Shown here: one piece after another, positions 1 to 4,261 of the stretch
How positions within the stretch are numbered: position 1 is the first letter of the stretch
How the letters are laid out: every line of letters starts with the position of its first letter
From: Parcubacteria group bacterium CG_4_9_14_0_2_um_filter_35_11
GTDB lineage: Bacteria > Patescibacteriota > Minisyncoccia > Minisyncoccales > GCA-002788555
Direction: 5' to 3'
NCBI GenBank assembly: GCA_002788555.1
Contig: PFRL01000034.1
Location: 1 to 6,297 of the forward strand
DNA length: 6,297 nucleotides
Position numbers and translations under genes: made by a program
Notes under the pieces: generated by a model
What the model was told of the DNA's origin: nothing
What the model saw: only the letters and a program-made list of their open reading frames with translations
Database searches by the model: none

Positions 1-635
1 GAATTAAACTAGTTTGTTTTGATGTTGATGAAACCCTTGTTGACGGCACATCTTGGTTAATATTAACAGAAGGGTTGGGTTGTTCTTCAGAAGATATTCT
101 TAATATTTTTAACCAAACCCGAGAAGGAAAAACCTCTTTCATTGAAGGCGAGAGGATCCTAACGAAAATGTATCAGGATACCAATAATGCCACCAAGCCA
201 TTTATTAAAAACTTATTTGAAAGTATTAATGTTAAGCCAGAAGCCAAAGATTTAATTTCTTATTTGAAAGAAAAAGGATACTTGATCTATCTTATTTCTG
301 GCGCGATTGATATGTATGTAGAATCTATTGCTAAAAAGTTAAATGTAGATGGATTTCGTGCAAACTCTTCCTTAGAATTTGACAATTCAGGAGTTCTTCA
401 GAGAATTAATTACCGTGAAAATCAAGGAGAGGTTAAAGTCGGACAACTTCAAGACATCATAAACAAATTAGGTATCGAACTAAATCAAGTTATCTTTGTG
501 GGCGATAGCGAAAATGATATCGAAGTATTCAAAGCTACTGGGCACGGAATTGCTGTTCATAGCACTAATGAGAAACTAAAAGAAGCAGCTTGGCGAGTAG
601 TAGATTCGTTATTAGAAATAAAGGACATTCTTTAA
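1..635 (+). CDS. HAD-superfamily phosphatase, phosphoserine phosphatase-like (5' partial)
   Basis: The frame is open from base 3 and gives 210 visible residues ending in TAA. All four HAD motifs are present. Motif I is FDVDETLVDG, with nucleophile D7 and acid/base D9 of the visible protein. Motif II is the Ser of YLISGA (S99). Motif III is a Lys in GEVKVGQL (K145). Motif IV is VGDSENDIE (G167, D168, D172), the Mg2+ site. The small helical cap between motifs I and II is typical of the HAD-I/SerB group, so the likely reaction is hydrolysis of a small phosphomonoester in the cytoplasm. Phosphoserine is only one candidate substrate. Motif I normally sits within about ten residues of the N-terminus, so only a few codons should be missing. 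The TTG at 75 is not the start, because beginning there would delete both catalytic aspartates. Family call is firm; substrate is unknown. Confidence 0.9.
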   Translation, partial: IKLVCFDVDETLVDGTSWLILTEGLGCSSEDILNIFNQTREGKTSFIEGERILTKMYQDTNNATKPFIKNLFESINVKPEAKDLISYLKEKGYLIYLISGAIDMYVESIAKKLNVDGFRANSSLEFDNSGVLQRINYRENQGEVKVGQLQDIINKLGIELNQVIFVGDSENDIEVFKATGHGIAVHSTNEKLKEAAWRVVDSLLEIKDIL

Positions 636-680
636 GTAATGTTGGTCTCTATATCTATTTCGCTGAAAAAAAATCAATCG

Positions 681-701
681 AAATTCAACTAAATTGAATT
701 T
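681..701. repeat. 8-bp inverted repeat next to a -10 box
   Basis: AAATTCAA (681-688) and TTGAATTT (694-701) are perfect inverted repeats around a 5-nt spacer. They end 2 nt before the TATAAT at 704-709, so they lie in the spacer of that promoter. The site could be an operator. As RNA it would be an AT-rich hairpin after the HAD gene, but its T-run is interrupted, so it is a poor terminator. Confidence 0.6.
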
Positions 702-703
702 AT

Positions 704-709
704 TATAAT
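704..709 (+). promoter_or_regulatory. -10 box for the 47-aa membrane peptide
   Basis: A consensus TATAAT is followed by five T/A-rich bases and then ATG at 715. This is the leaderless spacing seen elsewhere in the window, where three other start codons lie 6 nt after the -10 box. No convincing -35 element is visible. Confidence 0.6.
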
Positions 710-714
710 TTTTT

Positions 715-858
715 ATGATGCGAGAAAACTGGATGTTAGGATTCCTAGGGTTTATGGGAATTAGGGGAATTCAAGGACTTTTAAGTGCTAATTATTTAGA
801 AGCTCTTTGGTTGGTTTGGTTTGTCTGGTTCGTTTATTTTATAGCCAAAAAATCATAA
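715..858 (+). CDS. Small hydrophobic membrane protein, 47 aa
   Basis: The reading frame ATG ATG CGA GAA AAC TGG encodes 47 residues and ends in TAA at 856-858. The protein has a glycine/phenylalanine-rich first hydrophobic stretch (MLGFLGFMGIRGIQGLL, residues 7-23). A strongly hydrophobic aromatic stretch follows (LWLVWFVWFVYFI, residues 31-43), then a basic KK tail. This predicts one clear transmembrane helix and a possible second one, with the Lys tail probably cytoplasmic. The layout recalls short 'GFLGF' membrane proteins common in archaea and candidate-phyla bacteria (possibly DUF3796-like; recalled, not searched). Function is unknown. Support comes from the well-placed TATAAT upstream, the coding-like composition and a weak terminator behind it. 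Either of the two adjacent ATGs (715 or 718) could start translation. Confidence 0.65.
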   Translation: MMRENWMLGFLGFMGIRGIQGLLSANYLEALWLVWFVWFVYFIAKKS

Positions 859-900
859 AGCAAATTCTAGCGGATTACAGCCCCTAAAGCAAAATATTCT

Positions 901-925
901 TTTCCCCGGCGGTGGAAATTTTTTA
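901..925 (+). terminator. Weak factor-independent terminator after the 47-aa gene
   Basis: TTTCC at 901-905 pairs with GGAAA at 914-918. Two further C-G pairs are possible inside with one bulged T. A run of T follows (919-924). The stem is short, so efficiency is doubtful. It sits between the 47-aa gene and the next promoter. Confidence 0.4.
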
Positions 926-941
926 TTTTTATTGTATTTTG

Positions 942-950
942 TGATAAAAT
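942..950 (+). promoter_or_regulatory. Extended -10 promoter for the 957-1656 pair
   Basis: TGATAAAAT is an extended -10 (TG-n-TAAAAT) preceded by a T-rich stretch (919-941). The ATG at 957 starts exactly 6 nt after the hexamer, which predicts a leaderless transcript beginning at or next to the start codon. No -35 element is evident. Confidence 0.7.
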
Positions 951-956
951 AAAAAA

Positions 957-1136
957 ATGAAAAGGAAAAGTATGAAAATAAAAAAAACAGGGCAGGAAAG
1001 ACAAGATGAAATTTTCCAGAAAATGTCAGCTAATAAGAAAATCAAACTTGCTTCAGAGTTAACATTATTTTGTTTAAAACTCAATTCTCTTAATGGGAAT
1101 AACAAGTCAAGAAAAACTTCTTATCAAAATAGTTAA
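957..1136 (+). CDS. Small basic protein overlapping the nucleotidyltransferase (possible antitoxin-like partner)
   Basis: A 59-codon frame starts at the ATG placed 6 nt after an extended -10 box and ends in TAA at 1134-1136. After a Lys-rich start (MKRKSMKIKK) comes a helical, charged segment (QERQDEIFQKMSANKKIKLA, residues 13-32), then a tail rich in Asn, Ser, Lys and Arg. The middle resembles short proteins of the 'R-x-x-x-I-F-x-K-M-S-x-x-K-K-x-x-x-A' type that I recall next to AbiEii-like nucleotidyltransferases in candidate-phyla genomes. This is memory, not a search. Its last 44 nt overlap the next gene in another frame, which suggests translational coupling because that gene has no visible ribosome binding site. 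A role as antitoxin or regulator of the enzyme is an inference from this arrangement. Confidence 0.7.
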   Translation: MKRKSMKIKKTGQERQDEIFQKMSANKKIKLASELTLFCLKLNSLNGNNKSRKTSYQNS

Positions 1137-1656
1137 AATTCTCAACAATCTTAAGATAAAGTATTTTATTACCGGTGGTTTTGCTGTTTCAGTTTGGGGA
1201 CGGCCAAGAGCTACTTTTGATATAGATATTGTAGTTAAACTTATTAAACCTCAAGCGATTCCCTTAACAAGAGCTTTGCGAAAAATTTCTAAAGAAGGCT
1301 ATGCCGATGAAAATATGATAAAAGAAGCGATTCAACATAAAGGGGAGTTTAATTTTATTGATCCCAGTAGTGGCTTAAAGGTTGATTTTTGGGTAGTTGA
1401 AGAAAAAATTTCGGCTCCGCCAGAGTTTGAAAATAGAAAATTAAAAAAGATTAATAATCAGAACGTTTATTTTATATCGCCAGAAGATTTGATTTTGAGT
1501 AAATTGCAATGGTATAAACAAACACAATCCAGCCGACATTCGGAAGATATCCAATCTGTTTTAAAAATCTCCGGTAAAAAATTGAATATGAAATATTTGA
1601 AAAAATGGGCAGAAAAATTAGGGCTTTTAGAGATTTTTAATGAACTGAAAGTATAA
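1093..1656 (+). CDS. Nucleotidyltransferase, AbiEii/MNT-like
   Basis: This 187-aa protein carries the signature of the DNA polymerase beta-like nucleotidyltransferase fold. It has a helix-strand lead into ITGGFAVSVWGRPRATFDIDI (residues 26-46), with the G28-G29 turn and the metal-binding pair D43 and D45, followed by a third acidic residue in LKVDFW (D98). The second half, with SPEDLILSKLQWYK (129-142) and RHSEDI (148-153), matches the C-terminal region usual in AbiEii-type and 'NTP_transf' proteins. Such enzymes transfer NMP to an RNA or protein target; several are toxins that modify tRNA, others are orphan enzymes. ATG 1093 is the only usable start, since the frame has a TAA at 1075 and only ATT before it. 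No Shine-Dalgarno precedes it, and it overlaps the 59-aa gene by 44 nt. Fold assignment is strong; toxin role is inference. Confidence 0.85.
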   Translation: MGITSQEKLLIKIVKILNNLKIKYFITGGFAVSVWGRPRATFDIDIVVKLIKPQAIPLTRALRKISKEGYADENMIKEAIQHKGEFNFIDPSSGLKVDFWVVEEKISAPPEFENRKLKKINNQNVYFISPEDLILSKLQWYKQTQSSRHSEDIQSVLKISGKKLNMKYLKKWAEKLGLLEIFNELKV

Positions 1657-1700
1657 AAAGTTAACAAGTAATGAAATCGAAAAGCCCATCGCCCCGTTAG

Positions 1701-1728
1701 AAATTCAAAATTCCAAAACTAACAGAGA
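1701..1728. repeat. Short degenerate 7-bp repeat tract
   Basis: The spacer after the nucleotidyltransferase reads as consecutive heptamers AAATTCA, AAATTCC, AAAACTA and ACAGAGA. It is much weaker than the arrays at 2491-2567 and 2950-3076 but similar in A/C-rich composition. It runs into the palindrome at 1719-1743. Confidence 0.35.
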
Positions 1729-1743
1729 ACAGTTCTCTGTTAG
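1719..1743. repeat. 25-bp near-perfect palindrome
   Basis: CTAACAGAGAAC (1719-1730) and GTTCTCTGTTAG (1732-1743) are exact inverted repeats around a single A. It lies between the nucleotidyltransferase gene and the terminator/promoter of the nuclease gene. The arms could bind a dimeric protein on DNA, or the RNA could fold into a stem of about 10 bp. No T-run follows directly, so it is not itself a standard terminator. Confidence 0.8.
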
Positions 1744-1748
1744 ATCAG

Positions 1749-1769
1749 TCGCCAAAAAGGCGATTTTTT
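1749..1769 (+). terminator. Factor-independent terminator abutting the nuclease promoter
   Basis: TCGCC (1749-1753), loop AAAAA and GGCGA (1759-1763) form a GC-rich stem followed by six T (1764-1769). The last T is also the T of the TG in the extended -10 box TGGTAGAAT. It should end transcripts from the nucleotidyltransferase gene. Confidence 0.75.
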
Positions 1770-1777
1770 GGTAGAAT
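1769..1777 (+). promoter_or_regulatory. Extended -10 promoter of the nuclease gene
   Basis: TGGTAGAAT is an extended -10. The ATG at 1784 begins exactly 6 nt after it, so the mRNA is probably leaderless. The position of a -35 box is occupied by the terminator hairpin. Confidence 0.75.
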
Positions 1778-1783
1778 TGAAAA

Positions 1784-2479
1784 ATGAACAACAATAGACC
1801 TATCCAACTTTCGCCGAATTCCTTGAACTTGTATTATGAGTGTCCGCTTTGTTTTTGGTTAGAGAAAAGAATGAGGACTAGAAGGCCGCCGCCTTATCCC
1901 TATGCCCTTAATGCGGCGGTGGATTCACTTTTGAAAGAGGAATTTGATAAGTATAGGAACAAAGGAGAACCTCATCCTTTGCTAGTAGCCAACAATATTC
2001 CGGCAAAACTTTTTCCCAATCAGCAATTATTGAATGAGTGGAGGAACAACTTAAAGGGAATACGCTATTACGACGTAGAATTGGACGCCACTCTTTTTGG
2101 CGCGGTGGATGACATTTTGGAATTTCAAGACGGCAAATTGGCTCCGCTTGATTACAAATCTACGGGTAGTAATGTGGCTACGGTGTATGACCGCTTCCAG
2201 CTGCAAATGGATGTTTATAGTTTTTTGTTAGAGAAAAACGGGTATAAAACTATAAAAAAGGGCTACCTGGCTTTTTATGTTGTTGACAAAAAAAACGGCT
2301 TTGACGACAGATTGCCTTTTAAAAAAGAAATGCAAATTATAGATGCTGACCCTTCTTATGTGAAAGGAGTTTTTGAGAAGGCAGTCAATCTTTTAAGAAG
2401 CGACGCGCCGCTGGCGCACAGCGCCAACTGCCAATATGGCCAGTGGTTAAAAAGGATTGGAGAATTAAAAGAAAATTAG
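1784..2479 (+). CDS. PD-(D/E)XK nuclease family protein (RecB/Cas4-type fold)
   Basis: This 231-aa protein shows the core of the RecB-like nuclease superfamily in order. The N-terminal segment is LSPNSLNLYYECPLCFWL (residues 9-26). GAVDDILEF (106-114) supplies the metal-binding Asp, most likely D109. PLDYKSTG (121-128) carries D123 and K125. QLQMDVY (139-145) is the QxxxY motif, Q141 and Y145. Such proteins cleave DNA with Mg2+. Cysteines lie at 20, 23 and 216 only. Cas4 and AddB use one N-terminal and three C-terminal Cys for an iron-sulfur cluster, so a standard 4Fe-4S site is not supported here. No helicase or other domain is attached and no cas genes lie nearby, so a role in CRISPR adaptation is not suggested; general DNA repair or defence is possible. 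The start is fixed by the -10 box 6 nt upstream. The gene ends in TAG. Confidence 0.85.
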   Translation: MNNNRPIQLSPNSLNLYYECPLCFWLEKRMRTRRPPPYPYALNAAVDSLLKEEFDKYRNKGEPHPLLVANNIPAKLFPNQQLLNEWRNNLKGIRYYDVELDATLFGAVDDILEFQDGKLAPLDYKSTGSNVATVYDRFQLQMDVYSFLLEKNGYKTIKKGYLAFYVVDKKNGFDDRLPFKKEMQIIDADPSYVKGVFEKAVNLLRSDAPLAHSANCQYGQWLKRIGELKEN

Positions 2480-2490
2480 ATGAATAGAGA

Positions 2491-2567
2491 ACAACTTACA
2501 ACTTACAACTGACATCTAACAACTAGCATCCAATATCCAATATCCACCATCTAACATCCAATAACCA
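2491..2567. repeat. Array of 11 degenerate 7-bp tandem repeats
   Basis: From 2491 the spacer divides without gaps into heptamers: ACAACTT twice, ACAACTG, ACATCTA, ACAACTA, GCATCCA, ATATCCA twice, CCATCTA, ACATCCA and ATAACCA. Positions 3 (A) and 5 (C) never change, position 2 is always C or T, and position 6 always T or C. The + strand has only two G in 77 bases. The array ends 4 nt before the ATG of the 125-aa gene. Seven-bp periodicity is not compatible with coding. It resembles the short heptameric repeats known from cyanobacteria in style; no relation is claimed. Confidence 0.8.
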
Positions 2568-2571
2568 ATCT

Positions 2572-2949
2572 ATGCTTCACTCCATCATTATTGAAGAAAG
2601 TTTGGAAAATCCAAAGGTTTTAGAAAATTATAAGATTTTAAAGACGAAGTTTTCCCCGAAGAAAAATTGGCATTTGCATATTATTGAGATTCCCGAGCCA
2701 GATGATGAAGCGATAGAAAAGATTCAAGAAGCAATGGTAGAGAATAAACCCTATTATTTTCATATTTATAATGAAGGGAAAACTTTGATTATCGTTTTCC
2801 AAGACGAAGTTTTTCATCTTAATCCTCAAGATAAATCAACCTGGAAAGAAGCCCTGGAACATGGTGCTTTCAAATTAAACATTCCAGTCGAGGAACTCGA
2901 CTTTTATCCGTCAAAGATTTCTGAAGAAGAGGAGTGGTATAAGAAATAA
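2572..2949 (+). CDS. Conserved-looking protein of unknown function, 125 aa
   Basis: I do not recognise a named domain. The protein is acidic and soluble, with no signal peptide or membrane segment. It begins MLHSIIIEESL, has a strand-rich core (WHLHIIEI around 33-40, and YYFHIYNEGKTLIIVFQDEVFHL around 61-83), and then a short motif DKSTWKEALEHG (87-98) before IPVEELDFYP (104-113) and an acidic tail ending EEEEWYKK. I recall similar small proteins with a 'DKSTW...G...IP..QLDF' ending in Parcubacteria, unnamed; this is memory only. No leaderless -10 box and no Shine-Dalgarno precede the ATG, which follows the heptamer array directly. Expression may depend on read-through from the nuclease gene 92 nt upstream. 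Coding status is likely from composition and length. Function cannot be stated. Confidence 0.7.
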   Translation: MLHSIIIEESLENPKVLENYKILKTKFSPKKNWHLHIIEIPEPDDEAIEKIQEAMVENKPYYFHIYNEGKTLIIVFQDEVFHLNPQDKSTWKEALEHGAFKLNIPVEELDFYPSKISEEEEWYKK

Positions 2950-3076
2950 ACTGACAACTGACAATCCCGATGTTGCCGAGATAAATTCGGCATCCCGATA
3001 ATTTCATCGGGAAAAGTCGGGATCCCGACCGAAGCGTCGGGACTGACAACAAACAACAAACAACAAACAGCAACCC
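2950..3076. repeat. 7-bp repeat array interrupted by a hairpin cluster
   Basis: Directly after the stop codon of the 125-aa gene come ACTGACA twice (2950-2963). The hairpin cluster at 2965-3042 follows. Then come ACTGACA (3042-3048), ACAAACA three times (3049-3069) and GCAACCC (3070-3076). Shifted by four bases these units read ACAACTG and ACAACAA, the same ACAAC core and 7-bp period as the array at 2491-2567. The two arrays bracket the 125-aa gene. With the terminator and the unexplained stretch to 3241, this region makes about 290 bases without a recognisable gene. Confidence 0.7.
2965..3042. repeat. Mosaic of CCCGA/TCGGG hairpins
   Basis: Several GC-rich stems are packed head to tail. TGCCGA/TCGGCA pair at 2974-2979 and 2987-2992. 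TCCCGAT/ATCGGGA pair at 2993-2999 and 3006-3012. GTCGGGATCCCGAC is a self-complementary 14-mer at 3016-3029. TCCCGAC/GTCGGGA pair at 3023-3029 and 3036-3042 with loop CGAAGC. Several arms can pair with more than one partner. Local GC content is far above the surroundings. No stem is followed by a T-run, so these are not ordinary terminators. ACTGACAA occurs immediately on both sides (2957-2964 and 3042-3049). Confidence 0.75.
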
Positions 3077-3078
3077 CC

Positions 3079-3100
3079 ATCGCCTTAGCGGCGATTTTTT
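3079..3100 (+). terminator. Factor-independent terminator abutting a promoter
   Basis: ATCGCC (3079-3084), loop TTAGC and GGCGAT (3090-3095) form the stem, followed by a T-run through 3100. The final T belongs to the extended -10 box TGGTAGAAT. This is the same design as at 1749-1777. Confidence 0.75.
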
Positions 3101-3120
3101 GGTAGAATAAAAAATATAAT
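3100..3120 (+). promoter_or_regulatory. Extended -10 box plus a second TATAAT, upstream of the reductase gene
   Basis: TGGTAGAAT at 3100-3108 matches the promoter of the nuclease gene, but no start codon lies 6 nt downstream: the bases at 3115-3117 are TAT. A second -10-like hexamer, perfect TATAAT, occupies 3115-3120. Transcription from either would give a 5' leader of about 115-130 nt before the reductase gene, unlike the leaderless genes around it. Confidence 0.5.
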
Positions 3121-3237
3121 CTAAATCAAAAAGGAAGGTCGAGCTGGACAAATGAGTTAGCTGGATTATTAGAGAAAAGAAAAGAATTACAGGGAGCAAA
3201 AGTCGGAAATGGTACTTGTTTAATAATTTATTATTAA
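3106..3237 (+). other. Short open frame without a start codon, or reductase leader
   Basis: Between the promoter at 3100 and the reductase, one frame is open from 3106 to the TAA at 3235-3237. It reads coding-like in its middle (GRSSWTNELAGLLEKRKEL, then QGAKVGNG). It contains no ATG, GTG or TTG in frame. The ATG at 3152 gives only M-S-stop. An AT-only inverted repeat (TAATAA 3221-3226, TTATTA 3231-3236) lies at its end. It may be the decayed remains of a small gene or simply an untranslated leader. Confidence 0.3.
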
Positions 3238-3241
3238 TAAT

Positions 3242-4234
3242 ACGAGAGATAAATTCGATATTATTATTATTGGGGCTGGGCCAGCTGGTCTAAAATGTGC
3301 CGAACAATTTAAAAATTCGTCTTTTTCTGTTTTATTAATTGAAAAGAATAAAATTATTGGTCCTAAAATATGTGCTGGTGGATTAACTAATCTCTGCGCT
3401 AAATATGATTTTCCCGAATCGAAAATAAGGAGTTTTACTAAAATAATATTTTATGTCTCAGATGAAAAATATGAAATTGAACTCCCTCTTCCTATCAGGA
3501 TTATAGATAGATATGACCTCGGTCAATATTTATTGGATAGAATAAAAGATTCTAAAAATATTACAATTTTAAAGGGAACTTTAGCAAAAGAAATTAAAAA
3601 AGATAGAGTAATTACCAACAAAGGAGATTTTTATTATAAACATTTGGTTGGTGCTGACGGTTCTTACTCTTTAGTAAGAAGATTTCTTGGTTTAAAATCT
3701 AAAATCTCAATTGGCCTTTATTACAGAGTTCCTGAAATCATTGATAATTTAAAAATCTATTTCTATCCTAAATTATTAAAGTCTAGTTATATCTGGCTAT
3801 TTCCTCATAAAAATCATACTAATATTGGCATCGGTCTTCATTTAGATTCTAAAAATCTTACTTTTGACCAAAGCAAAGAAATTTTAGAGAAATTCTTAGA
3901 GAAAAACAATTTTACTTATTCTGAAAAAGAATTTAAATTCGCCCCTCTAAATTGTTATTACAAAGGTTGTATTTTTGGAAATATTTTTTTAATTGGAGAG
4001 GCTGCTGGTTTAGTTTCAAAATTTAAGGGAGAGGGTATTTTTTATGCCTTAATAAGCGGAGAAGAAATAGGCAAGAGAATACTTAACCCCGGTTATAAAA
4101 TGCCGGAACTTAAAAAAGCTTTAAAAATTAAGAAAGAGGAAGAAAGGGTTGGGAAAATTTTTGAGAGTTTACCATTTTTTCGAGGACTTTTATTAAAATT
4201 TTATATTAATTTATCAAAAAGACCTTGGATTTAA
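3242..4234 (+). CDS. FAD-dependent oxidoreductase, geranylgeranyl reductase family
   Basis: Read from ACG at 3242, the protein has 330 residues. It begins RDKFDIIIIGAGPAG, the Rossmann dinucleotide site (GAGPAG, residues 11-16), with the ribose-binding Glu in LLIEK (E34). Then come CAGG (44-47), the DRYDLGQYL segment (89-97), VGADGS (136-141), YIWLFP (183-188) and IGEAAGLVSKFKGEGI (251-266), the second FAD-binding motif. This set defines the geranylgeranyl reductase family, which saturates isoprenoid chains of lipids or quinones, but many members have other substrates. The frame is closed by TAA at 3224. Between there and the FAD motif only ATT, ACG or similar triplets could start. Starting at the TTG at 3533 would remove the whole FAD site and is wrong. 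ACG gives exactly the N-terminus expected. The C-terminus is short and basic, with no clear membrane anchor. Confidence 0.85.
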   Translation, partial: TRDKFDIIIIGAGPAGLKCAEQFKNSSFSVLLIEKNKIIGPKICAGGLTNLCAKYDFPESKIRSFTKIIFYVSDEKYEIELPLPIRIIDRYDLGQYLLDRIKDSKNITILKGTLAKEIKKDRVITNKGDFYYKHLVGADGSYSLVRRFLGLKSKISIGLYYRVPEIIDNLKIYFYPKLLKSSYIWLFPHKNHTNIGIGLHLDSKNLTFDQSKEILEKFLEKNNFTYSEKEFKFAPLNCYYKGCIFGNIFLIGEAAGLVSKFKGEGIFYALISGEEIGKRILNPGYKMPELKKALKIKKEEERVGKIFESLPFFRGLLLKFYINLSKRPWI

Positions 4235-4252
4235 TCACATTTTCCCATCTTT

Positions 4253-4261
4253 TGCTAAAAT
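4253..4261 (+). promoter_or_regulatory. Extended -10 box touching the start of the membrane coiled-coil gene
   Basis: TGCTAAAAT follows a T-rich stretch and runs directly into ATG 4262 with no spacer. At the usual distance transcription would begin near 4268, after that ATG. If the promoter is used, the first start left in frame is TTG at 4271. Confidence 0.5.

Noticed and set aside
75..77. TTG as start of the HAD gene
   Set aside because: It would remove the catalytic DVDET motif, which is in frame upstream.
1467..1667. Minus-strand frame opposite the nucleotidyltransferase, and similar ones at 2638-2829, 5558-5764 and 5664-5861
   Set aside because: These are shadows of well-supported + strand genes with no signals of their own.
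1726..1736. LexA/DinR box in the centre of the 25-bp palindrome
   Set aside because: The half sites GAAC and GTTC are separated by one base instead of four.
2870..3199. 109-codon frame on the - strand
   Set aside because: It reads through the hairpin mosaic, the heptamers and the terminator/promoter. No start signals; explained by the repeats.
3533..3535. TTG as start of the reductase
   Set aside because: It would remove the GAGPAG FAD-binding site and 97 residues that clearly belong to the protein.
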